A stretch of DNA of 64,000 nt from Vigna angularis (lineage: Eukaryota; Streptophyta; Magnoliopsida; Fabales; Fabaceae): assembly GCF_016808095.1 (NCBI RefSeq), contig NC_068975.1, positions 29,873,501 through 29,937,500 of the forward strand, read 5' to 3'. The notes beneath the pieces are model-generated. The model had not been told where the DNA came from. It searched no databases and saw nothing but the letters and a program-made list of their open reading frames with translations. The position numbers and the translations under genes are program-made. Every line of letters begins with the position of its first letter. Position 1 is the first letter of the stretch. Shown in pieces: positions 51,601 through 64,000 of this stretch.

Positions 51601-52851
51601 GGTTTAGTGTCTTAATAGGTCTCTACTTTCGTCCAGAATCTCAAATAGAACACTTTCCTTTTTTACAGTCTCAATTGGGTTCTTATTTTTGTAAAATTGA
51701 ATTAATTACAGGCTTACAGTTAAATTGGGAAAACAACCGTTTAATATTGAATTACGTGGTATAGACAATATATTGTTTAATTAGATGTAGCATTATAAAC
51801 ATGTTTGAATTGTATTTTGTATTAAAAAAAGATTGCAAATAGGAGAAATCAGATTTACTTTGAAGGGCAAAGTGGGAAAAGAAAAGAAATTAAGTGCAAC
51901 CGGCAAGTGAGAAATCAAGCTCAGAAACGAAAACAGAAATCGAGATCCCAAATTCAAACATTGCAATATCCATTACATAAGAAAATCCCTAATTTCCCAA
52001 TTTCAGCCAAACCTAATCTCCAAAATCAAACAACAAAAGGAACCCTAAATCACAGAGTCAAGAATTTCTCAATCACAACCCGTCGTTGACGTTGTCGTCG
52101 CCGGATAAGGCAGTCACTCGCCCTCGGTGTTGTCGCCGGAGATCACTCATGACGCATTGTCGTCGTCTTCTCTCACCACGGCGACGTCGTTCGCACATAG
52201 GCTCGGTCAGAACTGAACCCGCATCCACCATTGCGGGTTGGTTCGAAGGAGGAAAGCTTTTGCGACCCCCTCAGAGCACCGCCGGGACACCATCACTGCC
52301 GCACCTTCACCGTGCCACGTGGAAGTGTTCGCGTCCTAGCCACCGGTAAGCTTATCCCCTACCTACAAAACCCCTAACAGAACCAAGAAGAAGAGAAGGA
52401 AGGAAGACGTCTACTCTTCCTACTCCGCGAGTTCGAACAAGGTCAAAAGGAGGAACAAGCTCTAAAACGAAACGCGCCACTACCGAAAACAACAATCAGA
52501 TCTTCTCCCCCCAAGGCCGCAACCATGGTACGAAGAAAAGAGAAAGGGAAGGAAGTTTCCCATAACCCTAAAACTCATCTATTAATTTAATTTGATTTCT
52601 CAAGTTTACCCTTATTTAAATTTTATTTTCCCAATGTGCACTTGATTTTTAATTCAAAAATTAGAAAAATACACTTTATACACCTTTTTAATGCCACGTC
52701 AACTAAAACTATATCGTATCAATTTGACGAAAAGGCTCTATTTAATTCAATTTTACAAAAACAAAGACCCAATTAAGACGAGAAAAAATGATAAAAAATA
52801 ATCTTATTTAAAATTCTAAACAAAAATAGAGACGTATTAAGACATTAAAGC
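51601..52851. mobile_element. Mutator-like non-autonomous element with GC-rich cargo, 1251 bp
   Basis: A perfect 9-bp target duplication AAGAAATTA lies at 51592-51600 and 52852-52860. The termini are long inverted repeats of about 110 bp: the left begins GGTTTAGTGTCTTAATAGG and the right, reversed, begins GCTTTAATGTCTTAATACG. Both continue with GTCTCTA and, further in, CAATTGGGT and TTTTGTAAAATTGAATTAA. A 9-bp duplication and long TIRs are the signature of MULEs. The core (about 51900-52560) is much richer in G+C than anything around it and resembles a leader plus N-terminal coding start. This suggests captured host sequence (Pack-MULE). The parent gene is not recognisable. Confidence 0.85.
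52086..52349 (+). other. Open frame in the MULE cargo, not recognised
   Basis: An 87-codon plus-strand frame rich in Arg, Ser and Pro lies within the GC-rich cargo of the Mutator-like element. A separate 60-codon frame (51907-52089) precedes it. I recognise no domain. It may be a fragment of a captured exon or a chance frame caused by high G+C. Confidence 0.25.
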
Positions 52852-52860
52852 AAGAAATTA

Positions 52861-53615
52861 TCTATTTATAAAGCACTGGCAGAATTAGGTTATTTTGTGC
52901 CTTATTATAGTGTTTGCATTGATTTGGGTTGAACCTTTCTCTCTTCCCAAATAATATACTGGTTTGGAAGAATATACTGCGACCTATATAAAAATAATAA
53001 TCTAAATATTCTGTATTGTGGAAAACAACACATAAGAGAAACAAACCTTTAGCTGGCACATTAATCAGATTATATGAAACTTGTGTAAAAAATCATAAAT
53101 TTGGTTTTTGTACTCACTTTTAACCACTTTAAGTAATCGTTGACTATTGTACATATACCATAAGAAATAATCAAATAGCAGCTCATTTTAAAGATCAAAA
53201 TAATTATATTAATTAATTTAAATATTTATTTATAAACTAAAAATTATTGATATTTAAAATAATTTTTTATTTAAAAAAATAAAATAAAATAAATTCATAA
53301 AATAGGGTTTAAATTAGTCTATAATAGGCACCAGTATTTTAGTTACTAAAAAAATAATGTTTTTAATTTAAAATTAAAGTCTAATTTATAATAATAGTAA
53401 TAAGTCAAAACTTTGATTTAATGTTATAAATCAATTTAGATTATAATTTATAAAATAATTATAATTTTGTATTTATAATAAAGGTTATTTTAATTACTAA
53501 TATTTTTTAATTATAAATTAACATATAAAATAGTTAATATAATAATTAATTATTTTTATTTCTAAAATTGATTGTTATTTAATAATTTTATATATATATA
53601 TATATATATAAATAT
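52861..53615. other. AT-rich intergenic DNA between two transposons
   Basis: A segment at about 53540-53590 (ATTATTTTTATTTCTAAAATTGATTGTTATTTAATAATT-like) has a diverged second copy near 60655-60705, so it belongs to a dispersed AT-rich repeat. A TA tract (53590-53610) precedes the next element. No gene. Confidence 0.4.
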
Positions 53616-55361
53616 GGTTTGTTAATATACGTAAATTATTTTTTCAGTTGGTATATTTTAGCAAAGTGTATCGGGTTTTAGTAGACAAAAATAGCCTCAT
53701 ATATTATGGATTCTAAGTTTTAAGGTTAAGTATATTTAAATAATTTTCATTCTCAAAACTAAAAAAAAACAAGAAACCCTCAAACATTTACTCACCTCTC
53801 TCGTCTGTAGTTTTTCTCAACCATTTCTCTTTCATATCTCTGACTCCAACATTCTTTCTCTTTGTCATCAATACCGTAGTCCCAACTGAAAAAAATCAGA
53901 AACACTCACCTAACCCTAATTCACCTTCCTCACTTATCTAATTTGTTTCTCTCTCACATCCACATACAACAAACCAGGAGACCGCAATTTGTTGCTCTTG
54001 CTCTGTTCGTTCATTTGTTTTCCGCTTTGTTTTCCACTTTAATAACAAAATAATTAATGATTTTGGTATTGATTTTTGATTGGAGGGCGATGTTATATCA
54101 TTGTTATTAAAATTGTAAAAAAGTAAAGTCTACAATAATTTCAGTAATTTCAAAACTAAGAAAAACAAGAAACTCCCAACAAAAAGATGGTAGCATCAAC
54201 CCATAATAGTAACATAATTTAGTTTCTTAATATCAATTTTGATAAAATTGTAGAAGTGAAAGGAGTAGAACTTAAGCTATGAGCGTGATGGTAACAAATT
54301 TATTAAGTTTAAATTTCAATTTGAAATTCAGTGCGTTTTGTTTTTCTTAATTTCACTTCTGTGGCAAATGATAAATCAGAATGACAACATCATGATTATA
54401 ATTTTGATAAAATCATAGAAATGAAAGGAGTAAAAGTTAAACTATGAGGTGATGGTAACAAATTTATTAAGTTTAAATTTCAATTTGAAATTCAGTGCGT
54501 TTTGTTTTTCTTAATTTCACTTCTACATCAAATGATAAATCAGAATGACAATATCATGCTTATATTGACGAATCATGTTTTGGAAAGTAATTTTCTGGTC
54601 CAAGAGCTTCATTTTTTGATGTGTTTTGACGTTGGTTATATGCATGAAGGTGAAAAGTATATTCCAAAATATTGTTTTCAGCAGAAAATATGTTTTTAGA
54701 ATTATTTTTAAGTGCTGACTTCAAAAATGCATTTTCTGGATAATTACTTACCCCTTCCAGAATCTCCTTTCCACATAATAGTTTTTTTCTTATAGAAAAT
54801 ATTTCCAGAAAACTTAATAGTCAAAATATCAAATCTCTCTTAAGATAAACTACTAATTCTAAAATTTAAAAACGAAATTTAATAACAATTACAAGGGAAA
54901 AGATATAACACAACCCTCTAATAAAAAATCAACATCAACATCAACATCATCAATTATTTTGTTATTAAACTAAAAAACAAATGAACGAAGATGAATTACT
55001 GTGTGTAGGTGAGAGGGAGGATGAAGATGAGAGAGAAACAAATTGGATAAGTGAGAAAGATGGATTAGAATTAGGTGAGTGTTTCTGATTTTTTCAATTG
55101 ATGATACTATAGGGATGATAGAAAAAAGATTAGAGTCAGAGGGGTGAAAGAGAAAAGGTTGAGAGGAATGAGGGATGAGAGAGAGGTGAGTAAGAGTTTA
55201 AGGGGTTTCTTGTTTATTTTTTTTTTTAGGTTTTGAGAATTAAAATTATTCAAATACAAAAACCTTAAAAAATATATGAGGATATTTTTGTTTACTAAAA
55301 TTCGATACACTTTTATTAAAATATACCAACTGGAAAAAAAACTTACGTAGGTTAACAAACC
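53616..55361. mobile_element. Long-TIR transposon (MULE or foldback type), 1746 bp
   Basis: Inverted arms of roughly 480 bp (53616-54100 and 54890-55361) frame a central region. The left end reads GGTTTGTTAATATACGTAAA and the reversed right end GGTTTGTTAACCTACGTAAG. Both continue with CAGTTGGTATATTTTA, GTGTATCG and a shared CT-rich leader-like stretch. The flanking DNA on the left is a TA microsatellite and no clean 9-bp duplication is visible. No transposase frame is present. The core contains a tandem duplication (54236-54564). Confidence 0.7.
54236..54564. repeat. Tandem duplication, two units of about 165 bp
   Basis: Unit 1 (54236-54400) and unit 2 (54401-54564) share ATTTTGATAAAAT at the start, GAAAGGAGTA, GGTGATGGTAACAAATTTA-like sequence, CAGTGCGTTTTG and AAATGATAAATCAGAATGAC. 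They differ by scattered substitutions and single-base indels. Confidence 0.9.
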
Positions 55362-58300
55362 CCTGTATATATATTAAAGTTTTGTAAAAATACGAAATAT
55401 ACGTGACTTTATTTAGTGGAGAATTTGTCATCTAAAGCTTGATGTTTGATGTTAATTGGATTACCATAAATTATTCTAAAATTTCTTCAAAATCTCCTAA
55501 GGGCGGACATCATCATATTTATGTGCATCTTAATGTAAGGAAAAATAGTCGTATAACTATGAATATTAACTTTTTTTAGTCAACAAAAGAAAATAATTCG
55601 TTAAAAAAAAGTATGTTGGATGTACGAAACTTACCTTATGCATACTTATGAGCTAAAATGTTATCATACTAGGATGTAATTCACAAACTTAAGAAGAAAC
55701 ACATACACAACATTTTCCAATTCATACATTCGCCAGAACAATTAATGTAATAAAATGAGTTTTAAAATAAATGGAAAACAATTATCATATCTAGAAAGGT
55801 TATAAATAAATAAAAAACGAAATATTTTATTCTATATTTATTGAAAACGTTTATCATTCTAAAACTTGTTTCTTTTAGGATTTTCTCTAACATTATAATA
55901 CTAAAGGAAAAGATGAAAATTTTCGATGGAATATTACTGAGGACATCTAGACCGTCGATAATTTCATGACCAATTTACTTACCAGTGGATATGTGACTGT
56001 CTATCAGTTGCTTGATATTTAATCCCTAAAATTTGGGTTTTCTTCTCACAACTTTCATTCTTCGAAATAGAAAATCTTATTTTGGTGCTTCGAACAAGAT
56101 AGTAGCTTGAAGTGATTGGCGTTCTAGGCTCGTCTTTCAGTCACGGACACCCTCTCTATCATTCGTCCAACCATTCACAGAACTTCCTTCGATTGTGTTT
56201 TTGGACGATCTCTTTTTTCAATTTAGAGTTCTCCAATTCACAAACATAAAGGATCTCCATCATTGGTATCAGGTTCCTTCAAAAGGATTTATTTATTATA
56301 TTTATAAATATAATAAGTGTACGTCGAATCCTAATATGGAAAAGTTTCTATGAATATAAGAAAATTAGAAATGGGTGTTAGCAAACATTTCGATACAAAT
56401 TAAAGCATGTATATATAAAGTCGTAAATATTTGGAAGAGGAGTATTAATTGTTATATATTATTACATTTCTTCATAATTTCGGTTTTTCTCTTACATCTC
56501 GAATTTATATATATACATATTTTTTGTGTGATGGTAACCACGGCACGGACAAGATCCGAGTAAGATGGAATATCAAATACCATGCTAATAGAGAAAAATA
56601 ATTCGTCCAGGGTATAGTAGAGTATTAATATAATAGAAATACTATTAAGACTTTTCCTAATATTCTCTTTATCTTATTAATTAATTGAAATTATACAAGT
56701 ATAATATGAATTTGATAAAGTCCCACTTTTAAGTTAATAAAAAGCTATTAAATAAAAATAAAAATGATTAAAATATGCTACAAAGATTTCTAACTAATAC
56801 TTGTTAATTACTACGAAATAAAGTCTTGGTCAACATGGTATTTAATAAGACTGTTGCATGCTAAGATTTCTCCATGAAATGTATAAAAAAATGGGATAAA
56901 ATATAGAAGGAAATTAGTGAAACGACAAGTGAAATTATTTTTAACATTATTATTGTAGTCTTTTCTTTAACTAAGCCTTTTTGGCATCAGATACAGACAG
57001 GTTTTGTCAACTACGTGGTACTTTGAAAGCAGAGGGATTTGTTGAGTTAATAATTTAATTAGTTGGTGTTGTCTGTGCAAACATCTTTAACAATATAATA
57101 ATAATTTTTATTATATTTTAAGAATAATATTTGATCTATTTATTTCTAAATTTTAAAATTTTTAAATATATTCTTTAGTTTTTAAAATTTAATTTAATAT
57201 GCATTATTTTATTATTAATTATTACTCCCATTTTTTAATTTGATTCTTAATTAATTTACATTTGTATATTTATTGTGCTGTAGAAATAAAAAGAGATGTG
57301 CATACATTAAACTCTTTCCTTACTACCACTATATATAATGCTAACAAACCTTATTATATATTTAAATTCAAGTTAATCAATATAATCAATACCCTTTGAA
57401 TATTTTGTTTCCTCCTTTCTTTTTATTGATGTATTTTCCTCACAATTATTTTTGGATCTTATCGTGAATAAATTTATATATATAAAAAAATTATAACATT
57501 ATTTTTAACTTAAAAATATTAAGATATTAAATTTATCGGCTTTGTTTTTATATATTGTTATTTTCACTTGTCTTTATTAAATACGAGACACTCACTTTAA
57601 CTTAAAATATTATATTTTTCACCTTAAATAAAAATAAAAAAAATGAAAGATATAAAAAAAAATTCAAAATTCATTATTTTAATTTTTTTATTTAAAAGTA
57701 ATATTATAATCTATCATATAAGTTGATTTATATCTTATCTGTACCGAAACTTGTTTCTATATATCCTTCCAAAATTCGAAGAGCCTTGACCTCTTCCATT
57801 TTTTTTTAATTGTAACGTTTGAACTTCTTTAAAACTATGATTTAGTATATATTGTTATTTAAATGACTTACAAATTCAAAGTCTTTTTCTATGATTTCAA
57901 AATTTGTTTCTCTTTCTTCCATGACCTTAGTTCGTGACGCTTCACGGTGTCACATACATAAAAAATATATATAGGTTGAACATATAAAAACCAAAAAATC
58001 TTGAGGACATTAAAACCTAAGTGTTGAGGTCAAAAAATGTTAGCAAAGCTTTTAATGTATTAAACTAGCTTGTTGATGAAACTAAGGAAATGGTTAAGAA
58101 ATAAATTTTTAGTTTAATTCAACTTTACAAAATTTAGGATTTTCAACCTATTTTCCTCACATCAATATATAAATCAAAAATTAAATTTTAATATATAGTG
58201 AATGTGAAACTTCTAATATGAATAGAAAGTTAATTGTGATTAAATTTAATTGAGTGACCATGATAAAACTATTTTTTATTTGAACAAACTCATTTGCTTG

Positions 58301-58961
58301 TGTCTAATTCCTAACGGTAAAAATTATGTTTTACGTGAAAGAGAAAGAATTAATATATTGACTATGAAAGTATTATTATTAAAGACTAACGTCTTTAACT
58401 TTAATCATATTTTACTTGTGTTGCAACAAATGAGTTAAAAAATGGTGAAAAAGTATTAAATACAATTTATCTGACCCAAAAAATATCTAAAACTTCTAAC
58501 TTTCTCACACTTTCTCTTCATAAAAATTTAAAATAAGTTAAAAGTTTTACATTAAATAAAAATAATCTATAAAAAACTTATAAACGTATTCATTAATGGT
58601 TTTATATTGAATATACATTTTTCTTATAATTGAATATAGTGTTTTGATATATTATGTAATTTGTTTAGAATTCATCGATCCTAATATCTGGAATCTCTTG
58701 TCAGAAAACCTAACACCTCTTTCACTCTTTTTAAGTTGGAAGCACACTCTAAGCATATATAAAAAATGCAATTAATTTCCTCAATCTTAATAAAATAGTT
58801 TTAAAAGTTTCTATTTTACTCTTTGTATTTTTTTAATTCACAATAATATAAATTAATTTAAAATTGATTAAAATGTGGATATAGTTAATGAACGACGTTG
58901 GATTAAGATAAATCTTACACTTAAAAAAAATAGCGTAGTAAACAATTTTTAATGTGACAAT

Positions 58962-59008
<47 letters not shown>

Positions 59009-59892
59009 GATCGTTTATGTTTTTCTAACGCGGCTATCTTTTGACTTGAGATTCGAGGGTTAATACTTTATATACTGAAATTTATTAAAAAAATTATTGT
59101 TTTATAGACTTTAAATAGAGTGCCTTACAGCATGCTCCAGAGATAATATTATTTTTCAATGACTATACGCATATTAGTAATTCTTTATGTATTTTAGTGA
59201 CAATAAATGTCATCCTTAATAATTTTTCTGTTCCAACCCTGTTTCTGACCTTCATATAATTTTCTGGTGCTATATCAGTTTGAAAAAGAAAGATGATATA
59301 TCGACATGTATCATTTTTCTTTTCCCATTATTTAACCCTATAAATTATTATTTTATTATAACAGTTTATTTATATTAATTTTTACTATTTTAATATAATA
59401 TTTTATCAATAAAAAAAGTATATGTCAGAGAGAAAGAGCATTGTAAAACAATATTTTCTCTTCGAAAAATTAGCCTTTGTATTATTTATGGTGTATGGCA
59501 GATAGAACTGATATTGTCCATCATACGTAATCTATGGCGCAGTGTTGAAGTTTTTGTTATGGTATATGAATTAATTTGCAATAAAAATTCCATTTTAATT
59601 AATAATTTCTTCAAATGTGTGATACATTTTAGAAATTTCATGATTTCGGTTTTGATTTATTTTTGAATTTCATCAAACAAATTTCAAACGATAATACCGA
59701 GATTTTGTTAATAACTTTATTTTATCCACAATCTGAATTTGTTTTAAAGAATAATAATGGATAATTCAACTGATACTCCAACTACTTGTTGGTAAGCATC
59801 AAGATCAACTTCATCATATCTTAATGACCAGAATTTAACTAAGTTTTGTCTGCTTGTATGTAACATAATACGAAAACCAACTCTGTTAGTAT
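55362..59892. other. Intergenic DNA with a possible retrotransposon scrap
   Basis: A less AT-rich patch at about 55920-56280 ends in TGGTATCAG (56264-56272). That is the opening of the primer-binding site complementary to initiator tRNA-Met used by many plant copia-type elements, and may be the end of a 5' LTR; the match breaks off after nine bases. A (TAA)n microsatellite lies at 58963-59008. No gene is seen. Confidence 0.35.
58963..59008. repeat. (TAA)n microsatellite, about 15 units
   Basis: Uninterrupted TAA/AAT trinucleotide tract. Confidence 0.95.
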
Positions 59893-60441
59893 TAAGATGG
59901 TAAAAAAATTCGTGTTCAATATCTGTGGGTAAATTTCATGACGGATAGTTAGTATCCGCGAATATTTAGTATCCGCAGGTTGGGGTAACGGATATTTTAA
60001 TACTCGTTTCTAAACGGGTCGGGTGTGAATATTACACTATCCGACCCACAGATACCCATTACTCGCTAAAAAATTGAAATTACATTTTTTTTTCTCTTTA
60101 GGTTTAAATTAGGTTTTATTCTTTTGTCTCTTTGCATCTTTATGCATTTGTGCAACAACCTCTTTACTTGTTCATTACTTTATTTGGATATATGTTTTAA
60201 ATATTATTATTTTTTTTTGCAATTTAATTTAGGTTTCATTTAAAAACTTAGAAAATAATTTTTTTTAAATATTCGCTGGTTGAAAATGGGTATAACGAGT
60301 ATATGTGGATTGAAAAAAATTCGTAAATTTTTTTATGCGGATATCCAGCGAATAACGGATTAGGTAACAGATACAGTTTTATTCGATGAATCGAGTTGCG
60401 GATAGACACTATCCGTGCCGTCCGACCCATTGTCATCCCTA
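59893..60441. mobile_element. Non-autonomous hAT-like transposon, 549 bp
   Basis: The right end reversed reads TAGGGATGACAATGGGTCGG and the left end TAAGATGGTAAAAAAATTCG, so the terminal repeats are short and drifted. Subterminal parts carry many GGATA / TATCC words (GCGGATA, TATCCGC) in both orientations. The flanks are GTTAGTAT (59885-59892) and ATTAGTAT (60442-60449), an 8-bp duplication with one mismatch. TAGGGATG...CATCCCTA ends are common in plant hAT MITEs. It belongs to a different family from the 37750 and 44538 elements. Confidence 0.75.
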
Positions 60442-60449
60442 ATTAGTAT

Positions 60450-62798
60450 ATGCATGTTTGAGGAAAATTACTATTAACCTTGTCTAAAATTTAAAAATAA
60501 AATCAATAACAATAGTTAAACTTTTGACAGTTAATATTAAAAATCAATTTATACCGTAATTCATAAATTAATTATAATTTTTTTTATTAATAATAGAGAC
60601 TGTTTTAAATATTCATATTTTTTAATTTATAAAATAATATTTAATTTAATTAATAACTATTTTTTTTTCTAAATTTGATTGTTATTTAATAATGTTTTTA
60701 TAATAGTGAAAACTACTTAATTCAATGCAAAAACTTTTTAAAGTATGCATACATATATATATATATATATTATTTATTTTTATTTTATTTTATTTGTGAC
60801 TATATACATAGAGAAGTTTGTGCAATATTATATATTCCAAATAACAGAAATACTCACAAATCATATTTTATCTAAGATTACTTTTAAAAATTAAATTTGT
60901 TAAGTAACGTGTGGGTAAGGGATAGATGGGGTTCTAACAAAAATACTGAGAGCCCACCCTATTTTACAAATAATTGTATTTTTGTAATTACTCACTGAAT
61001 TGGAATCTCATGGTCATCTCAATCCAAATCCAAATTAGAAAAAATAAATAAATAAATAAACATTTTGTTTGGTAAATTAATCACCGTAAGGTTTTCCTAA
61101 CAAAATCTTTCCATTTTTCCGTGCTCCTACAATATAATACTTTTAAACTGCTTAAATTTATGACACTAATATCCGTTAATGACTATACTAATCTTGTTAA
61201 TTATTTAAAAAACATTAGCTACAGTGTATTTTATTCAAAAGAAGAAAATGTAAACTAAAAGAAGAAAGTGCAAAAGGTTAGAAGCTTCCTACAGTGTAAA
61301 CACAGGTAGTAGAAACTGACCCACGTAAACAAAAGAACACCACACCTTTTAGCCCACCATCAAACCTACCTATCAAAGGAAACAAATTATGATGTACGAC
61401 AGTCCCGCTATATATTTATTGTGATATTTATTGTGAGTAACCGATATTTTCACGTACATAAATTTTTTATTAGAGATAATTTTATATTATTTTTTACTTT
61501 TATTTTTATAAATATGATTTTTAATAACTATTTTATGCTTATATAAAATAAATGTATAATGTATCAAATATCATTATTCTTCTCATATTAACGTAATTTT
61601 TACAAAAGCCAACCTTTAGACAGCCTGCCAGCTTAAGTAACAAATACTCAAAGGGATAAGGACAATAAAATAAATCCAGTTACCTTGGACGACATCAAAT
61701 TCTATTATTTCATTTTAACTTCTTTCATATATCCTAATTAAACAGAGATATAATAAGATTCACTTTAATGATAAAAGTTGAAGGAGATTGAAAGGAGTTT
61801 GATTTCACTCCTCTCTTTAATATTTAGGAACTATAGGTGATATGAAAGATTTGAAAAAAAAATAAGAAAGATTTTGAATTCAATTTTTTTTAATAAAATA
61901 TACTAATAATTAACATTTGTTTATAAACAAAATATATATCTTAATTAAATGGATAATAAAATAAATTTATTTTTATTTTTATTTATGGAATATAAAAAAT
62001 ATCCTAATTAAATGGATAGTAAAATAAATTTATTTTTATTTTTAGTTATGAGATATATTATGAAGTGAGTTTTAATTTTAATTTATTTTTATAAAATTAA
62101 AATTTATAAGTTATAAATTATCCTATTCATATATTGTAAACTGAATTTTCTTTTCTAAACAAAGTGAACCACATTATTAATGAAGAGAATCTACTCACAT
62201 TCCTCTATGATTATTACTCAAGAGTAAAATAATTTCAACAATGAGAAAGCATGATATTTAAGTTTTAGTTTTCCATAGCCTAATGCTGATCATTAATGTC
62301 ATTGTTCCCAATCATAATACAGGATTAGCAAGTACATATATCTAATTCTAACACAAGAGCTATCTAGCAAGTGTAGACATCTAATTCTAATCATTAACTT
62401 TTGTTTTTGTGTCAAAAAACAGTAACTTTCCTAATTTTGTTTCACATGCTCCAGCCATATTAAGTCAAGATTTTGATTGGGATTCAAGCTGTCGACCTTA
62501 GTACATGAGGTTTGGTCTGATCACAACAACATATTTCTGTGAAACATTGACATTTTATTAAACTCCAGCCACATTTAACAGATTCTAGAAAGAACATTTC
62601 AGAAAGATAATGATCGTGCTCTTTCTTTCTGGCCCTACACGATGCAATAATCGATTCACAAATTGAAGAAGTAGTCGCAGTTAGCATGCATGATATCACA
62701 CACTTACGTCATGCTAATTTATGCTCCCTTAATTTCTGAGAAATAGTTCCTTAAAATAAGTTAATACAAGTTTTACAAGAAATCCACTCAATGATCTC
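60450..62798. other. PrxF upstream region
   Basis: AT-rich up to about 62200, then less so near the gene. A TA tract is at 60752-60770. The last 500 bases or so probably contain the PrxF promoter. No other gene seen. Confidence 0.4.
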
Positions 62799-62807
62799 TA
62801 TAAATAG
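62799..62807 (+). promoter_or_regulatory. TATA box of PrxF
   Basis: TATAAATAG lies 56 nt upstream of the PrxF ATG, placing a likely transcription start near 62830. Confidence 0.8.
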
Positions 62808-62842
62808 AGGCTCGGAATGAGATCTGAGCACAGATAAACTGA

Positions 62843-64000
<1,158 letters not shown>

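Noticed and set aside
62484..62699. 71-codon minus-strand Cys/Ser-rich frame upstream of PrxF
   Set aside because: Several cysteines suggested a small secreted peptide, but there is no signal peptide, no cysteine spacing of a known family, and it lies in the PrxF promoter region.

Overview
The window is AT-rich nuclear DNA of a flowering plant, most likely a legume of the bean/cowpea/soybean group (Phaseoleae). The evidence is spliced genes with GT/AG introns and long AT-rich intergenic tracts. There are also non-autonomous transposons of types common in legumes, and a peroxidase strongly resembling the soybean seed-coat peroxidase.

Layout. (1) Positions 768-4075, minus strand: an intact seven-exon gene for the WD40 protein YAO (U3-55K/Rrp9 family), an 18S rRNA-processing factor. 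(2) Positions 7125-45517, minus strand: a tandem array of class III secretory peroxidase genes. Four look complete (PrxA 7125-10035, PrxB 17979-19322, PrxC 23241-24657, PrxE 42904-45517). One (PrxD, about 39529-40790) is a broken pseudogene. (3) Position 62855 onward, plus strand: a sixth peroxidase (PrxF), cut by the window end after exon 2, closely resembling the soybean seed-coat peroxidase. The labels PrxA to PrxF are local to this annotation. All the peroxidases share the canonical structure of four exons and three introns at identical phases (0, 0, 1). Exons 2 and 3 have identical lengths (192 and 166 nt) wherever they are present.

The array falls into two sequence types: A and C, versus B, D and E. 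PrxE is a mosaic: the mature part of its exon 1 matches PrxA while exons 2-4 match PrxB. This fits birth-and-death evolution with gene conversion. The enzymes should be secreted or vacuolar haem peroxidases acting on phenolics with H2O2.

The long spacers hold transposon remnants with readable ends. There are three hAT-like elements with 8-bp target duplications (37750-38404; 44538-45028, inside PrxE intron 1; 59893-60441). A Mutator-like element has a perfect 9-bp duplication and a GC-rich cargo (51601-52851), and a second long-TIR element lies at 53616-55361. Two foldback elements lie at 5001-5530 and about 14600-15665. A 5.2-kb candidate solo LTR (25233-30407) carries a minisatellite. Long AT dinucleotide tracts occur between and inside the genes.

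I found no RNA gene. I saw no sign of an undescribed multi-gene system. The most informative items are the peroxidase array's decay and mosaicism and the transposons with readable ends. All exon boundaries were read by eye from splice consensus, reading-frame continuity and family homology.
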